This document shows, piece after piece, positions 35,502 through 45,111 of a DNA stretch of 64,000 bases. Numbering within the stretch: position 1 is the stretch's first letter; every line of letters begins with the position of its first letter. The DNA comes from Dyadobacter sp. 676. Its GTDB lineage: Bacteria > Bacteroidota > Bacteroidia > Cytophagales > Spirosomataceae. Under the pieces are notes generated by a model. The model saw only the letters and a program-made list of their open reading frames with translations. It was not told the origin of the DNA and ran no database searches. The position numbers were made by a program, and so were the translations under genes. Location of the stretch: positions 1,426,001-1,490,000 of the forward strand of contig NZ_CP159289.1 of the NCBI RefSeq assembly GCF_040448675.1, in the 5' to 3' direction.

Positions 35502-37523
35502 ATGCATTTAACTCTGAGAAATACTTTTTTTGGCCTCCTGGCGGCGGTTATGCCCTTTTCCGGATATTGCCAGGAAGTTTTGTGGGCCAGCAAGGTATTA
35601 GGCTATTCCTCCGAATACAGGCCGTCGCAAATAGGCCACGCCTACCGTTCCAGGCAAATCCTCGGTGTGCCCAGCAAGCTACCCGACTTTGGCGACAGCC
35701 CCTGTGCATGGTCGCCTGCTGAGGCCGACGGACGTAACGAAGAATGGATCAAAGTCGGTTTTGATAAAAGCATTCCCTTAAAGCAAATAGCCATTGCCGA
35801 AAACTTTAATCCGGGCTCGGTGACGCGCGTGTACGCCTACGACGCTGCGGGCAAGGAGTACCTGGTTTCCGAAATGCCCGCGGCGCAGCAGGCCGTAAAG
35901 GGACGCATGCTCCATGTGTTTCCCAAACAGCCAATCCAGGCCAATGCCGTGAAAATCGTGTTGCAGCCCGGCAAAGTCTCGGGTTTCAATCAGATAGACG
36001 CGATCGGAATTTCTCCGGATATGACGCCAGTCGAGGCCAAAATCAATTTTGTGGCTACCCAACTGAATAACCGGAAGGAGAATATGGGCAAGGCCATTAA
36101 CTCCAAAGGCCAGGAAGTAGCGCCGATAATTTCCCCGGATGGCAAGACATTGTATTTCACGCGCAATAACTTCGAAGGGAATATCGGCTCGCCAACAAGT
36201 CAGGATGTCTGGTACTCGACGCTGAGCGACAACGGACAATGGTCGGATGCTATAAACATAGGCCCGCCGATCAACAATGCCAGCGAGAATGCCATTACGA
36301 GCATTTCTGCCGACGGCAAAACGATTTACCTCATTAACGAGTATAAGCCCGACGGCAGCATGCATTTCGGTTTTTCACGTTCTTTCAAAACCAAGTCGGG
36401 ATGGTCGTTCCCGCGCCCTTCGAGAATCATAAATCTTGTTAAATCAGCGAAATCCTTCGAAATTGCGGTGTCGCCGTTTGAAAATGTGCTGGTTATGGCG
36501 GTTCAGGCCAACGACTCGGAAGGTGGGAAGGATCTTTATATTTCGTTCCTGCAAGAAGACAATACCTGGTCGGAACCGCGGAACCTGGGTAGTGTAATCA
36601 ATACCGCCGATAATGAAGGGACCCCTTTCCTGGCATTGGACAACAAGACATTATATTTTTCCTCGTCCGGCCATGCAGGTTACGGTGAAGGCGACCTGTT
36701 CCTCTCCCGCCGCCTGGACGATACGTGGCTCAACTGGTCGACGCCCCAAAACCTGGGCCCGGCCATCAACTCGCCGCTTTGGGACGCGTTTATCAATATT
36801 CCGGCAACCGGAGATTATGCCTACTTCAGCGCCAGCGACAAGGTTTTAGGCCAGGAAGATATTTTCCGGATCCGCATGACGCCCGAGATCAAACCCGACC
36901 CGGTAGCGGTGGTCAGCGGCAATGTGTTTGAAGCGGAGAGTACGAAACCGGTCAAATCGGAAATTGCGGCGGATATCATCGCCAAAAACACTTCTTTCGC
37001 AAAAGCCAGTTTCGACCCTGAAACCGGTGAATACCGTTTGATACTCCCTTTGAAGGAGGTCTACCGCATTTCGGCTTCCGGGGAGGGATATTTTCCGGTT
37101 TCGGAAGATCTCGACCTGAGCGGAGAAACCGGCTTCCGTACAATCCGGAAAAACATCTACCTGCAACCGATCAGGGCCGGGCAGCAGATCAGGCTGAGCA
37201 ATACGATGTTCACCCAAAGCAGCGCGGAAGTAATTCCATCGTCCTACGCGGAGTTGGACCGTATCGTGGAAACCATGAAAAGTTATCCTGCAATGGAAAT
37301 ATTGCTGGAAGGCCACACCGATAATCAGGGGGAGGTGCAAAAAAACATCAAACTCGCTGCCGACCGGGTGGAGCAGGTAAAGAAATACCTGCTGTCCAAG
37401 GGTATCGACGGCAAACGCATCCAGACCAAAGCCTGGGGTCCGGCACGCCCGATAGCCAGCAACCTCACCGAACAAACGCGCCAGAAGAACCGCAGAGTAG
37501 AGTTTACGATTCTTAAAATCTAA
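35502..37523 (+). CDS. OmpA family protein with PD40-type beta-propeller
   Basis: 673 residues, exported (MHLTLRNTFFGLLAAVMPF...GYC may be a lipoprotein-like or plain signal). The N-terminal region (about 30-180) resembles a discoidin-like galactose-binding module (EWIKVGFDKSIPLKQIAIAE). The middle has WD40-like PD40 repeats, e.g. VAPIISPDGKTLYFTRNN, ITSISADGKTIYLINE and GTPFLALDNKTLYFSSSG. A carboxypeptidase-regulatory-like stretch follows, then the C-terminal OmpA peptidoglycan-binding domain (LEGHTDNQGEVQKNIKLA...RRVEFTI). Such proteins sit in the outer membrane or periplasm and anchor to peptidoglycan; some belong to gliding/type IX secretion genomes. Role not specified by context. Confidence 0.87.
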   Translation: MHLTLRNTFFGLLAAVMPFSGYCQEVLWASKVLGYSSEYRPSQIGHAYRSRQILGVPSKLPDFGDSPCAWSPAEADGRNEEWIKVGFDKSIPLKQIAIAENFNPGSVTRVYAYDAAGKEYLVSEMPAAQQAVKGRMLHVFPKQPIQANAVKIVLQPGKVSGFNQIDAIGISPDMTPVEAKINFVATQLNNRKENMGKAINSKGQEVAPIISPDGKTLYFTRNNFEGNIGSPTSQDVWYSTLSDNGQWSDAINIGPPINNASENAITSISADGKTIYLINEYKPDGSMHFGFSRSFKTKSGWSFPRPSRIINLVKSAKSFEIAVSPFENVLVMAVQANDSEGGKDLYISFLQEDNTWSEPRNLGSVINTADNEGTPFLALDNKTLYFSSSGHAGYGEGDLFLSRRLDDTWLNWSTPQNLGPAINSPLWDAFINIPATGDYAYFSASDKVLGQEDIFRIRMTPEIKPDPVAVVSGNVFEAESTKPVKSEIAADIIAKNTSFAKASFDPETGEYRLILPLKEVYRISASGEGYFPVSEDLDLSGETGFRTIRKNIYLQPIRAGQQIRLSNTMFTQSSAEVIPSSYAELDRIVETMKSYPAMEILLEGHTDNQGEVQKNIKLAADRVEQVKKYLLSKGIDGKRIQTKAWGPARPIASNLTEQTRQKNRRVEFTILKI

Positions 37524-37632
37524 AAAATATCCTATAACGGGAAATTTCGTTATTTTCGCGGCATCTCGATATGTTCAACCGGAGCTTGTCTTTGCGGATA
37601 AGCGGAAACATCCATCATCAGCGAACGCAATA

Positions 37633-39489
37633 ATGTCTCCCAACCATACCAAAGAAACCCTGCGGTCACGGCTTATACTCTCCCTTATTCTTGTCGCGGG
37701 CCTTGCTTTAAGGCTTTATAATCTCGATCGTTACAGTATTTTCTTCGATGAAGTGAGCACATTGCTCGTGAGCCAGGGCATTGTGTTGGAAGGGGCCAAT
37801 CAGAAAGAAGTCTTCGCTACCCGTGAACTGGCCGATTCCCGGTTCTGGACAACACCGGCACATCCGCCGAAACAGGTGCTCAGGACCTTCACGGCAAATG
37901 AAATCTACCATCCCAAAACATTTACGCCTGCCGAATTCTGGGCTCCGAAGACCATTCAGGACTACTACGAAGCCATGACGCGTAGCGATATCGGGAACAG
38001 TCCGTTCTACTACGCGCTGCTGCACCCGTGGATCGACCTGTTCGGCTTTTCCGACTTTTCCATCCGGTTTTTCTCCGTCATTTTCAGCGTATCGATCATC
38101 GGATTGACGTACCTTTTCGCAAGAAGGTTTTTCGGCATTAACACCGCGTTGATAGCAGCCGTAATCACGGCTATCGAGCCATTCTTCATTGCTTACAGCC
38201 ACCAGGCGCGCAACTATTCGCTGACATTCTTTCTGACGCTCGCGGCGACTTATTTCTTTTTACAAATTGTTGAAAACAAAGCCGGTAAGCGAAAAACATT
38301 GTGGCTTTACGTCGGTTACATATTCACGGCCGGACTGGGGTTACTCAGTCATTTTCTGGTCATTTCGGTACTCCTGGCGCACGCATTATATGCATTATTT
38401 TTCCTGAGAACGCTCAAAGGCTGGATCCGAATGGCCATCACGGCGGTATTCACGCTTTCGGGTGTAACCTGGTGGCTGATGTTCGGCGGAGGTGTTTATA
38501 CTTTGTCTTCCCTGCAGCATCAGGCCGACCTTTATCGTCGGATGGCGGAGACCGGTGAACAAACGTTCGGCAACATCCTGCCCGCAACGCCGCTCAATGT
38601 ATTCAATAAATCGCTACCCGTTTTCACCGACCTGGTTATTTTCACCAACGGTCTTACAGACGCGTTAGGGGGAAAAAAGAATGTCGCCGTCGCTTTGCTG
38701 GCAGCATTGATTCTTATTTGCTGGTACAGATTCAAAAACAAAATCAACGCGCCTGCGTGGCTGACACCCCGTTTCCCATATTTGCTGATCATTGTAGCCG
38801 GATTCTTTTACAGCAACCACAAGCTACAATTCAGCATTCTGAGTGTCAGCCTGTTTGCATTGTCATTCATTCCGGATCTGCATAAAAATGCGGGCCGCGA
38901 ACAGCGCAGCCGACTATGGCTGCTTTACATGATGGCCCTCATACCGACATTGTTCCTGATCCTGATGTCGTTCAAGAACGGGCATACCTACGGCATTACG
39001 CAGCGCTATTCGGGGTTTTCATTTCCCTATGTGATTATTCTGCTGAGCCTTCTGCTTCAATTCTATGCTACTTTGCAAGCGGAATTCCGCGTACTCATTT
39101 TTGTATTCCTGGCGGCCCAGCTCTATTTCGTAGCGCAACGGCTCAATGAGTTCTACGAGGACCGGTCGCCCAAATACGGCTACTTTGCGGTCCCCCGTGT
39201 ACCGAACCCCTATATCGAAGCGGCGAGGAAGATCGAGGCAACCTATCAGCCAGGCGATACCGTTTACTACCCGGCTCCCCGCTATGAAATCACGTCCGAA
39301 ATGGACAGGACCTTCCTGCCCTATTCGATCCACGACGCCCAGATTACCAACCTTTATTTCCCGAAGGACGCGCAGTATGTGCAGGCGATGGATACCACTC
39401 AGACAGAGCGGATATGGATCAAAAAACAAGGTCGGCCCGAACCGCTGGAAATCATGAAACTGACCGGCAAACGTTACGGTTTTGAGTAA
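37633..39489 (+). CDS. Glycosyltransferase family 39-like (ArnT/PMT-type) membrane protein
   Basis: 618 residues with about 10-12 membrane helices. The first periplasmic loop starts with the acidic pair of GT-C enzymes (SIFFDEVSTLLVSQ), and the conserved loop-helix LLHPWIDLFGFSDFSIRFFS follows, both typical of GT39/ArnT-like polyprenyl-phosphate-sugar transferases. The soluble C-terminus (about 500-618) is periplasmic. It opens the 37.6-50.8 kb glycan locus, though 117 bases separate it from the transketolase genes. Confidence 0.87.
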   Translation: MSPNHTKETLRSRLILSLILVAGLALRLYNLDRYSIFFDEVSTLLVSQGIVLEGANQKEVFATRELADSRFWTTPAHPPKQVLRTFTANEIYHPKTFTPAEFWAPKTIQDYYEAMTRSDIGNSPFYYALLHPWIDLFGFSDFSIRFFSVIFSVSIIGLTYLFARRFFGINTALIAAVITAIEPFFIAYSHQARNYSLTFFLTLAATYFFLQIVENKAGKRKTLWLYVGYIFTAGLGLLSHFLVISVLLAHALYALFFLRTLKGWIRMAITAVFTLSGVTWWLMFGGGVYTLSSLQHQADLYRRMAETGEQTFGNILPATPLNVFNKSLPVFTDLVIFTNGLTDALGGKKNVAVALLAALILICWYRFKNKINAPAWLTPRFPYLLIIVAGFFYSNHKLQFSILSVSLFALSFIPDLHKNAGREQRSRLWLLYMMALIPTLFLILMSFKNGHTYGITQRYSGFSFPYVIILLSLLLQFYATLQAEFRVLIFVFLAAQLYFVAQRLNEFYEDRSPKYGYFAVPRVPNPYIEAARKIEATYQPGDTVYYPAPRYEITSEMDRTFLPYSIHDAQITNLYFPKDAQYVQAMDTTQTERIWIKKQGRPEPLEIMKLTGKRYGFE

Positions 39490-39606
39490 GCGGCAAGGTT
39501 GTTTTGGCAGAGTCGTCCAATAAGATTTCGTATATTGCGGACTTAAAACCGGACGTCTGGCCGTTATTTTGCAGGCAATTCCTTACATCGACATACAACA
39601 TCAGGC

Positions 39607-40434
39607 ATGACAGCAGAAGAGATTTTGAAAGACCCGAAACAGCTGAGCGGCGAACTTCGCCTGAAAATACTGGGGCTCTACCATCAGGCCAATGCGGGCC
39701 ACATCGGTTGCTCCCTTAGCTGCATTGACCTGATGATCGCGGTCCTTTTTCTCCAAAAATCGGCCGACGATACCTTCATTCTTTCCAAAGGCCACGCCGC
39801 TGCCGCGCTTTACGCGTGCCTGAATACCCTTGGCGAAATTACGGACGAAGAGCTGGATACATTTTACCTCGACGGCACCACGTTGCCTGCCCACCCTGCG
39901 CCGCGCCAGTACAAAGGCATTCCTTTTGCGACGGGCTCGCTGGGCCACGGGCTGCCTATCGCTACGGGCATTGCCCACGCTGCGAAGGTTTCCGGCGACG
40001 CAACGTATTCGTTTACGTTGCTGTCTGACGGAGAAACCAACGAAGGCACAACCTGGGAAGCTGCCCATTACGCGATCCAGAACCAGCTCGATAACCTGAT
40101 CATGCTCATCGACAAGAACGGCCTGCAGGGTTTCGGCTTTACCGACAAGGTACTCGGAGAAACCGCTTCCGTTGAAAAATGGAAGGCGATCGGCTTCGAA
40201 ACGGTGGAAGTGGACGGCCACGACATTATGGCTGTCAGCGCGGCTATCAGCGGGTTGAAGGAGCACAGGAATGGCCTGCCCAAAGCGATTATTGCCAACA
40301 CTGTGAAAGGAAAAGGGGTTTCTTATATGGAAAACAAATTGGAATGGCATTACCTACCCATGAATAAAGACCAGTATGAGCAAGCTACGCTGGAAGTAAA
40401 GGAACGTTATCTTAATGAATTGACGAATGCTTGA
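39607..40434 (+). CDS. Transketolase-like N-terminal (TPP-pyrimidine/phosphate) subunit
   Basis: 275 residues corresponding to the N-terminal third of transketolase. Family features: NAGHIGCSLSCIDLMIAVLF, FILSKGHAAAALYACL, TGSLGHGLPIATGIA, and the TPP/Mg motif SDGETNEGTTWEAA followed by MLIDKNGLQGFG (in the usual motif GDG is SDG here). The C-terminal subunit is encoded at 42498 after an intervening gene, so the two-subunit enzyme is split by 2 kb. Stop overlaps the next start by 8 bases. Confidence 0.9.
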   Translation: MTAEEILKDPKQLSGELRLKILGLYHQANAGHIGCSLSCIDLMIAVLFLQKSADDTFILSKGHAAAALYACLNTLGEITDEELDTFYLDGTTLPAHPAPRQYKGIPFATGSLGHGLPIATGIAHAAKVSGDATYSFTLLSDGETNEGTTWEAAHYAIQNQLDNLIMLIDKNGLQGFGFTDKVLGETASVEKWKAIGFETVEVDGHDIMAVSAAISGLKEHRNGLPKAIIANTVKGKGVSYMENKLEWHYLPMNKDQYEQATLEVKERYLNELTNA

Positions 40435-42421
40435 TCATTTACCGGTTTACCGCGATAAAATAGAGAAGTTAAAAGGGCCGGTTTTTGTTTTCGGCGCCAG
40501 CGGCTTCATCGGCGCCAATCTTTTCAATGATATATTTAAAATCCGGAAGGATTGCTACGCGGTAACGCACGATGCTACCAAAGCATGGCGCCTGAAACTC
40601 CTGAATGTACCGTTTGAAAACATCATTCACTGCGACATTCTTTCCAACAATTCGGTTCAGGAGGTATTTGAAAAGTACAAACCGCAAACGATTTTCAACC
40701 TTGCGGCTTACGGAGCTTACAGCAAGCAGAATAATGTGAACCTGACCTACGAGACGAACGTGCTCGGCACGGTGAATATTCTGCAAAACTGCACAAAGGA
40801 TATGGTTTACATCCATGCCGGAAGCAGCTCCGAGTACGGCTTCAACTGCACCTCGCCTAAAGAAACCGACCGCGTCGAGCCGAACAGCCATTATGCGGTT
40901 TCCAAAGTTTCGGCGGCGTATTTGCTCGAATATTACGCGAAAGTAGCGGGGCTTAAAACGCTCAATCTGCGCCTGTATTCGATTTATGGCTACTGGGAGG
41001 AACCCGACCGGCTGATCCCCCGCCTGATCGAGAATGCCCGTAAAAAAGGGTTGCCTTCCCTGGTATCACCCGATATCAGTCGTGATTTTGTGTTTGTGGA
41101 AGATTGCGTGGAGGCCTTTTTGGATGCGGCATTGAAGATCGACAACGAAAAATCCGGGCGCTCCTACAATATTGCCACCGGCCGCAAAACGACGATGGGC
41201 GACCTCGTGGACGTAACCCGCCGCGCATTTGCTATTGCGAAGGAACCGGAATGGGGCAGCATGTCGAACCGCAAATGGGACCTTGCCGAATGGTATGGCG
41301 ATCCATCCGCGTTCGAAAACGATTTCGGCTGGAAAGCCCGGACATCGCTCGAAGACGGCCTGGTACGTTACAGTCAATGGCAGGATGCCGTGCAATACGA
41401 AGCGCGCGTGATCCCTGCGTTCGAAAATCCGAAGCTCAATCCGATCATCACGGCCATTATTGCGTGTTACAAGGACGCCCAGGCGATCCCGTTCATGTAC
41501 GAAAGGCTTGTGAAGACTTTCAATGAGCTGAAAGTACGCTACGAGATCATTTTCGTAAACGACAACTCCCCTGATAACCAGGAGGAAGTGATCAACGCGA
41601 TCTGTGACAAAGACCCTAACGTGGTAGGAATCAGCCACTCGCGGAACTTCGGCTCCCAATCGGCATTCCTGAGCGGGATGGAAATCGCTACCGGCGATTG
41701 CGTGGTGTTGATGGACGGCGATTTGCAAGACCCGCCCGAGATTATACCGGCATTCTACGAAAAATGGATGGAAGGCTACGATGTGGTGTATGGCGTGCGC
41801 GTGCAGCGGGAGATGAAACCGCATATCCATTTCTTCTACAAATCGTTTTACAAGGTATTCCAGGGCCTGAGCTATATTCCGATCCCGCGCGATGCCGGCG
41901 ATTTCTCGATGATCGACCGCAAAGTGGTGAAGGAGCTTGTGGACCTGCCCGAAACAGAGCAATTCCTGCGCGGCTTGCGCGCCTGGGTAGGTTTTAAACA
42001 AACCGGAGTCCCCTACGTGCGTCCGGAGAGGATGTTCGGCGTTTCGACCAACAACTGGACGAAGAATATCTGGTGGGCTAAAAAGGCGATCTTCTCGTTC
42101 AGTTTTGCGCCGCTGGAATTGATGAGCTATGCGGGATTCGGCCTTACGGCCCTGTCCATTCTGGGGATTATCTGGCAGATACTCGCCAAATTCTTTTTCT
42201 TCCCCGATACGCCGAGAGGCCTCAGTACCGTGATTATCCTGATAGTCTTCTTCGGCGGGCTTACGATTCTGGGTATTTCGTTTTTGGGAGAATATATTGC
42301 GAAGATATTCGAGGAAACTAAAAAGCGGCCCAAATACATCCGCACCCGGATACGCCGCGGTCCGAAGGCCTATAAAACCGCCGATGAGATCCGGGCTTTG
42401 GTGAAACAATTGAGAAAGTGA
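40427..42421 (+). CDS. Fusion: NAD-dependent sugar epimerase plus family 2 glycosyltransferase
   Basis: 664 residues with two complete enzymes. Residues about 15-320 are an extended SDR (FVFGASGFIGANLF, catalytic SSSEYG and YAVSK). Residues about 335-664 are a GT2 of the DPM/ArnC type (IIACYKDAQAIPFMYERL, DGDLQDPPEIIP, then two C-terminal TM helices FGLTALSILGIIWQI and VIILIVFFGGLTIL). The GT part ends with a basic tail. There is no stop or frame change between the parts. The fusion would couple sugar remodelling to transfer onto a lipid carrier. Upstream stop overlaps by 8 bases. Confidence 0.92.
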   Translation: MLDHLPVYRDKIEKLKGPVFVFGASGFIGANLFNDIFKIRKDCYAVTHDATKAWRLKLLNVPFENIIHCDILSNNSVQEVFEKYKPQTIFNLAAYGAYSKQNNVNLTYETNVLGTVNILQNCTKDMVYIHAGSSSEYGFNCTSPKETDRVEPNSHYAVSKVSAAYLLEYYAKVAGLKTLNLRLYSIYGYWEEPDRLIPRLIENARKKGLPSLVSPDISRDFVFVEDCVEAFLDAALKIDNEKSGRSYNIATGRKTTMGDLVDVTRRAFAIAKEPEWGSMSNRKWDLAEWYGDPSAFENDFGWKARTSLEDGLVRYSQWQDAVQYEARVIPAFENPKLNPIITAIIACYKDAQAIPFMYERLVKTFNELKVRYEIIFVNDNSPDNQEEVINAICDKDPNVVGISHSRNFGSQSAFLSGMEIATGDCVVLMDGDLQDPPEIIPAFYEKWMEGYDVVYGVRVQREMKPHIHFFYKSFYKVFQGLSYIPIPRDAGDFSMIDRKVVKELVDLPETEQFLRGLRAWVGFKQTGVPYVRPERMFGVSTNNWTKNIWWAKKAIFSFSFAPLELMSYAGFGLTALSILGIIWQILAKFFFFPDTPRGLSTVIILIVFFGGLTILGISFLGEYIAKIFEETKKRPKYIRTRIRRGPKAYKTADEIRALVKQLRK

Positions 42422-42497
42422 TAAATTGCATGGTTTCAGCCAATTAGGCGATAATCATTTAAGTTAAGCAATCAACCGGCGTAGCGCCCACTTAACG

Positions 42498-43418
42498 ATG
42501 AGAAAAGAATTTTCAACAGCCATAGAAGAGCTCGCAACGGAAGACGACTCGGTCATTTTCATTACGGGCGATCTTGGATATAACGCATTGGAAAATTTGC
42601 AGGCCAAAATGGGCAAGCGGTTTATCAATGCCGGTGTGGCGGAGCAGAATATGGTGGGTGTAGCCGCCGGGTTCGCACACAAAGGATATAAAGTATTCTG
42701 TTACAGCATCGCGCCATTTATCGTATACCGCTGTTTAGAGCAATTCCGCAACGATGTATGTTTCAACAACTTGCCTGTATTCCTGGTAGGTAATGGCGGC
42801 GGTTACGGGTATGGTATCATGGGGAGCAGCCACCATACCATCGAAGACCTGGCATGCCTGAGCGGCCAGCAGAATGCCCAGGTATGGGTACCTGCCTTCG
42901 CCGACGAGGTGGTACCGGTTGTGCGGCAAATCGCCGCCGATGCCCGCCCCGCGTACCTGCGCCTCGGAGCGGGTAAAACCACTCCTCCGAACAGTTATCT
43001 CACGGGGTCGTTTAAAGTAATACATCAGCCGGCAAATGCCGAAATGACAGTTTTTGCATTAGGCCCGATCGCCAATAATGTGCTGTCGGCGCTGGGGCTC
43101 GCCCCGGAGCTGGCCGGGAAAGTGAATCTAGTTACTGCATTACATTTCCCCCTCGAACTGACGGACGAACTGGTCACGCTGGTTAAAAAAGCACCGGCGA
43201 TCCTCGTCGCCGAGGAGCACATCAGCACCGGCGGTCTGGCTCAGCAGCTTTCGGTCCAATTGCTGGAAAAAGGCATTTTTCCTTCGGTATTTAAAAGTCT
43301 GAAAGCGGAAGGCTACCCCAATAGCCGCTATGGCAGCCAAAGCTATCATCAGAAACTTTCCGGGCTTGACGCGGATTCGATCTTGTCGAGCATCAGCCAA
43401 CTAATGATCACGGCATGA
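42498..43418 (+). CDS. Transketolase-like C-terminal subunit
   Basis: 306 residues matching the middle and C-terminal domains of transketolase. The catalytic Glu that activates TPP is in GVAEQNMVGVAAGFAH, followed by FCYSIAPFIVYRCLEQFRND and GGGYGYGIMGSSHH. The last third is the transketolase C-terminal domain (VTALHFPLELTDELV, ILVAEEHISTGGL). Together with the 39607 gene this would make a heteromeric enzyme. Its stop overlaps the next start by 4 bases. A housekeeping transketolase is normally present elsewhere, so this pair is likely dedicated to the glycan pathway. Confidence 0.9.
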   Translation: MRKEFSTAIEELATEDDSVIFITGDLGYNALENLQAKMGKRFINAGVAEQNMVGVAAGFAHKGYKVFCYSIAPFIVYRCLEQFRNDVCFNNLPVFLVGNGGGYGYGIMGSSHHTIEDLACLSGQQNAQVWVPAFADEVVPVVRQIAADARPAYLRLGAGKTTPPNSYLTGSFKVIHQPANAEMTVFALGPIANNVLSALGLAPELAGKVNLVTALHFPLELTDELVTLVKKAPAILVAEEHISTGGLAQQLSVQLLEKGIFPSVFKSLKAEGYPNSRYGSQSYHQKLSGLDADSILSSISQLMITA

Positions 43419-45109
43419 CGAAAAAGGCTTTCACCATTATTCTGAGCCTGATCCTGCTGTTACCCGTCGCCATTTACTTCACGGTCTGGGATTACTATGC
43501 CATTAACATCCCCAAATGGGACGACCATGCGCTGAAAAACTTCATCGCCGAATATGCGCAGGCCGGCGACTGGCAGGGAAAAATCCGCGCGCTTTTCAAG
43601 CAGCATAACGAACACCGCATTGCTCTCACCAGGCTCTTTGCGTGGATCGATTACGCCGTTTTGGGGCACCTCAACTACCGACACTTGATGACCGCCGGCA
43701 ACATATTGCTTCTGGCGGCTATTCCGCTTTGGTATGATCTGCTTAAAAAGAACAAAAAGCCGCTTTTTGCATTGGTACCCATCCCATTCCTGTGGATGAC
43801 GCTGGCATTTTGGGAAAATATGTACTGGGGTATGGCTGCGGTGCAAAATCTCGGGGTTGTCACCCTTGTGCTCTGGACGCTATACCTGGTTATCAATCCC
43901 AAAGTACTGCCATTTACAGCGGCGATATTGCTCAGTGTAGTAACTGTACTTACCAGTGGCAATGGATTGATGGTCTTGCCCCTGGGCGCTCTTTTGCTCT
44001 TCCTTTCGCAGAACCGGAAGCGGTTTGCATTATGGCTGATTATAAGCGCCGCTGAGATATTCTGCTATTTCTATTGGTATACCAAACCTGAATCCAACCC
44101 CGAATCGAAGGCCAATATTGTACAGCTTGCAAAAGGCTATATGGCATTCCTGGGTTCTTTTGCCGAGTCCATTCCGGTACTCGATCATTTCAAGGTGTGC
44201 CTTTTTCTCGGTATCGTGCTGTTCCTGGTTGCGGTTTCAATCGCCTCCACTACCCTTTTCAGGATTCTACGAAATAAATATTCAGTCAAATTCGAGCGGA
44301 CCACCGACTTGTTTTGCCTTGGCGTAATCCTGTTCATTCTCGGAACGGCGTTGATCGTGGTGTATACGCGGGCCGGTTTTGGACTGGAAGGGCTGATTAC
44401 AAGCCGGTATAAAATCTATTCGGTACTTCTGTTGATCACGGCCTACATTTACGTAGTAGTCCCGATACGCGGCAGCTTCCTTTCGCCTTACATTACCGCT
44501 ATTATCGCGTTGGCAGTCACATTTAATGTGTTCAGTTACCATTATCATCTGGTGGATGCCTACAATCTGAGAAAGCAGCTGGTAACGTGGCAGTTCAACT
44601 GGACATTTACGGATAAATCCCTGAAATATCCGGCAGATACGTCATTTACGGCTAACATCGTCGAGAAAACGCCCGTCATTTACGACAAATGGCTGCCGCT
44701 CATCGCCATTGCCGACCGCCAGAACTACGCCGGAAGCTCGCGCGGAATGGTCGACTTATATGATAAGACCACATTCGCGACAGATACCGCGTCTATTAAA
44801 GTAAGCAACACCACATTCACCAGCCAGCGTTTGCAGGACAGCGGCGTGTATGTGCTTTTGAGTTCGGACAAATGCTATTACATTTTCCCGGCCCTGCGTA
44901 CGCGGAACACGAGCCGCAGGCAGCTGTTTCTGAAACAATATTACTTCGCCCCCGGCTTCTATGCCGACATTCCGTTTTCTGAAATGGACAAGGGCACCTA
45001 CAAAGTGGCGCTCATCCATCAACAAGGAGATCAAACCGGCATTTTGTTCAAAGACCAGCGTGTGACGGTCAAAGAATCGCGTAAAAAAGAAGTGAAAGTT
45101 AACTGGTAA
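43415..45109 (+). CDS. Polytopic membrane protein of the glycan locus, unknown function
   Basis: 564 residues, about 11 hydrophobic helices in the first 390 residues and a soluble domain of about 170 residues at the C-terminus with beta-rich sequence (YDKWLPLIAIADRQNY, SGVYVLLSSDKCYYIFPA). The early loop NIPKWDDHALKNFI and QHNEHRIALTRLFAWID could be the GT-C acidic loop, so it may be a divergent GT-C glycosyltransferase. I do not recognise the family. Start overlaps the transketolase C-subunit stop; the next gene follows after 2 bases. Confidence 0.75.
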   Translation: MTKKAFTIILSLILLLPVAIYFTVWDYYAINIPKWDDHALKNFIAEYAQAGDWQGKIRALFKQHNEHRIALTRLFAWIDYAVLGHLNYRHLMTAGNILLLAAIPLWYDLLKKNKKPLFALVPIPFLWMTLAFWENMYWGMAAVQNLGVVTLVLWTLYLVINPKVLPFTAAILLSVVTVLTSGNGLMVLPLGALLLFLSQNRKRFALWLIISAAEIFCYFYWYTKPESNPESKANIVQLAKGYMAFLGSFAESIPVLDHFKVCLFLGIVLFLVAVSIASTTLFRILRNKYSVKFERTTDLFCLGVILFILGTALIVVYTRAGFGLEGLITSRYKIYSVLLLITAYIYVVVPIRGSFLSPYITAIIALAVTFNVFSYHYHLVDAYNLRKQLVTWQFNWTFTDKSLKYPADTSFTANIVEKTPVIYDKWLPLIAIADRQNYAGSSRGMVDLYDKTTFATDTASIKVSNTTFTSQRLQDSGVYVLLSSDKCYYIFPALRTRNTSRRQLFLKQYYFAPGFYADIPFSEMDKGTYKVALIHQQGDQTGILFKDQRVTVKESRKKEVKVNW

Positions 45110-45111
45110 CC

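Noticed and set aside
37534..37553. ATAACG/CGTTAT hairpin after the OmpA-family gene
   Set aside because: Only 6 bp and A/T-rich; too weak to call a terminator.
41066..42409. 447-codon open frame on the minus strand opposite the epimerase-GT2 fusion
   Set aside because: Exact antisense to a well-recognised gene; its protein has no family pattern and is rich in His/Arg as expected from a shadow frame in GC-rich DNA.
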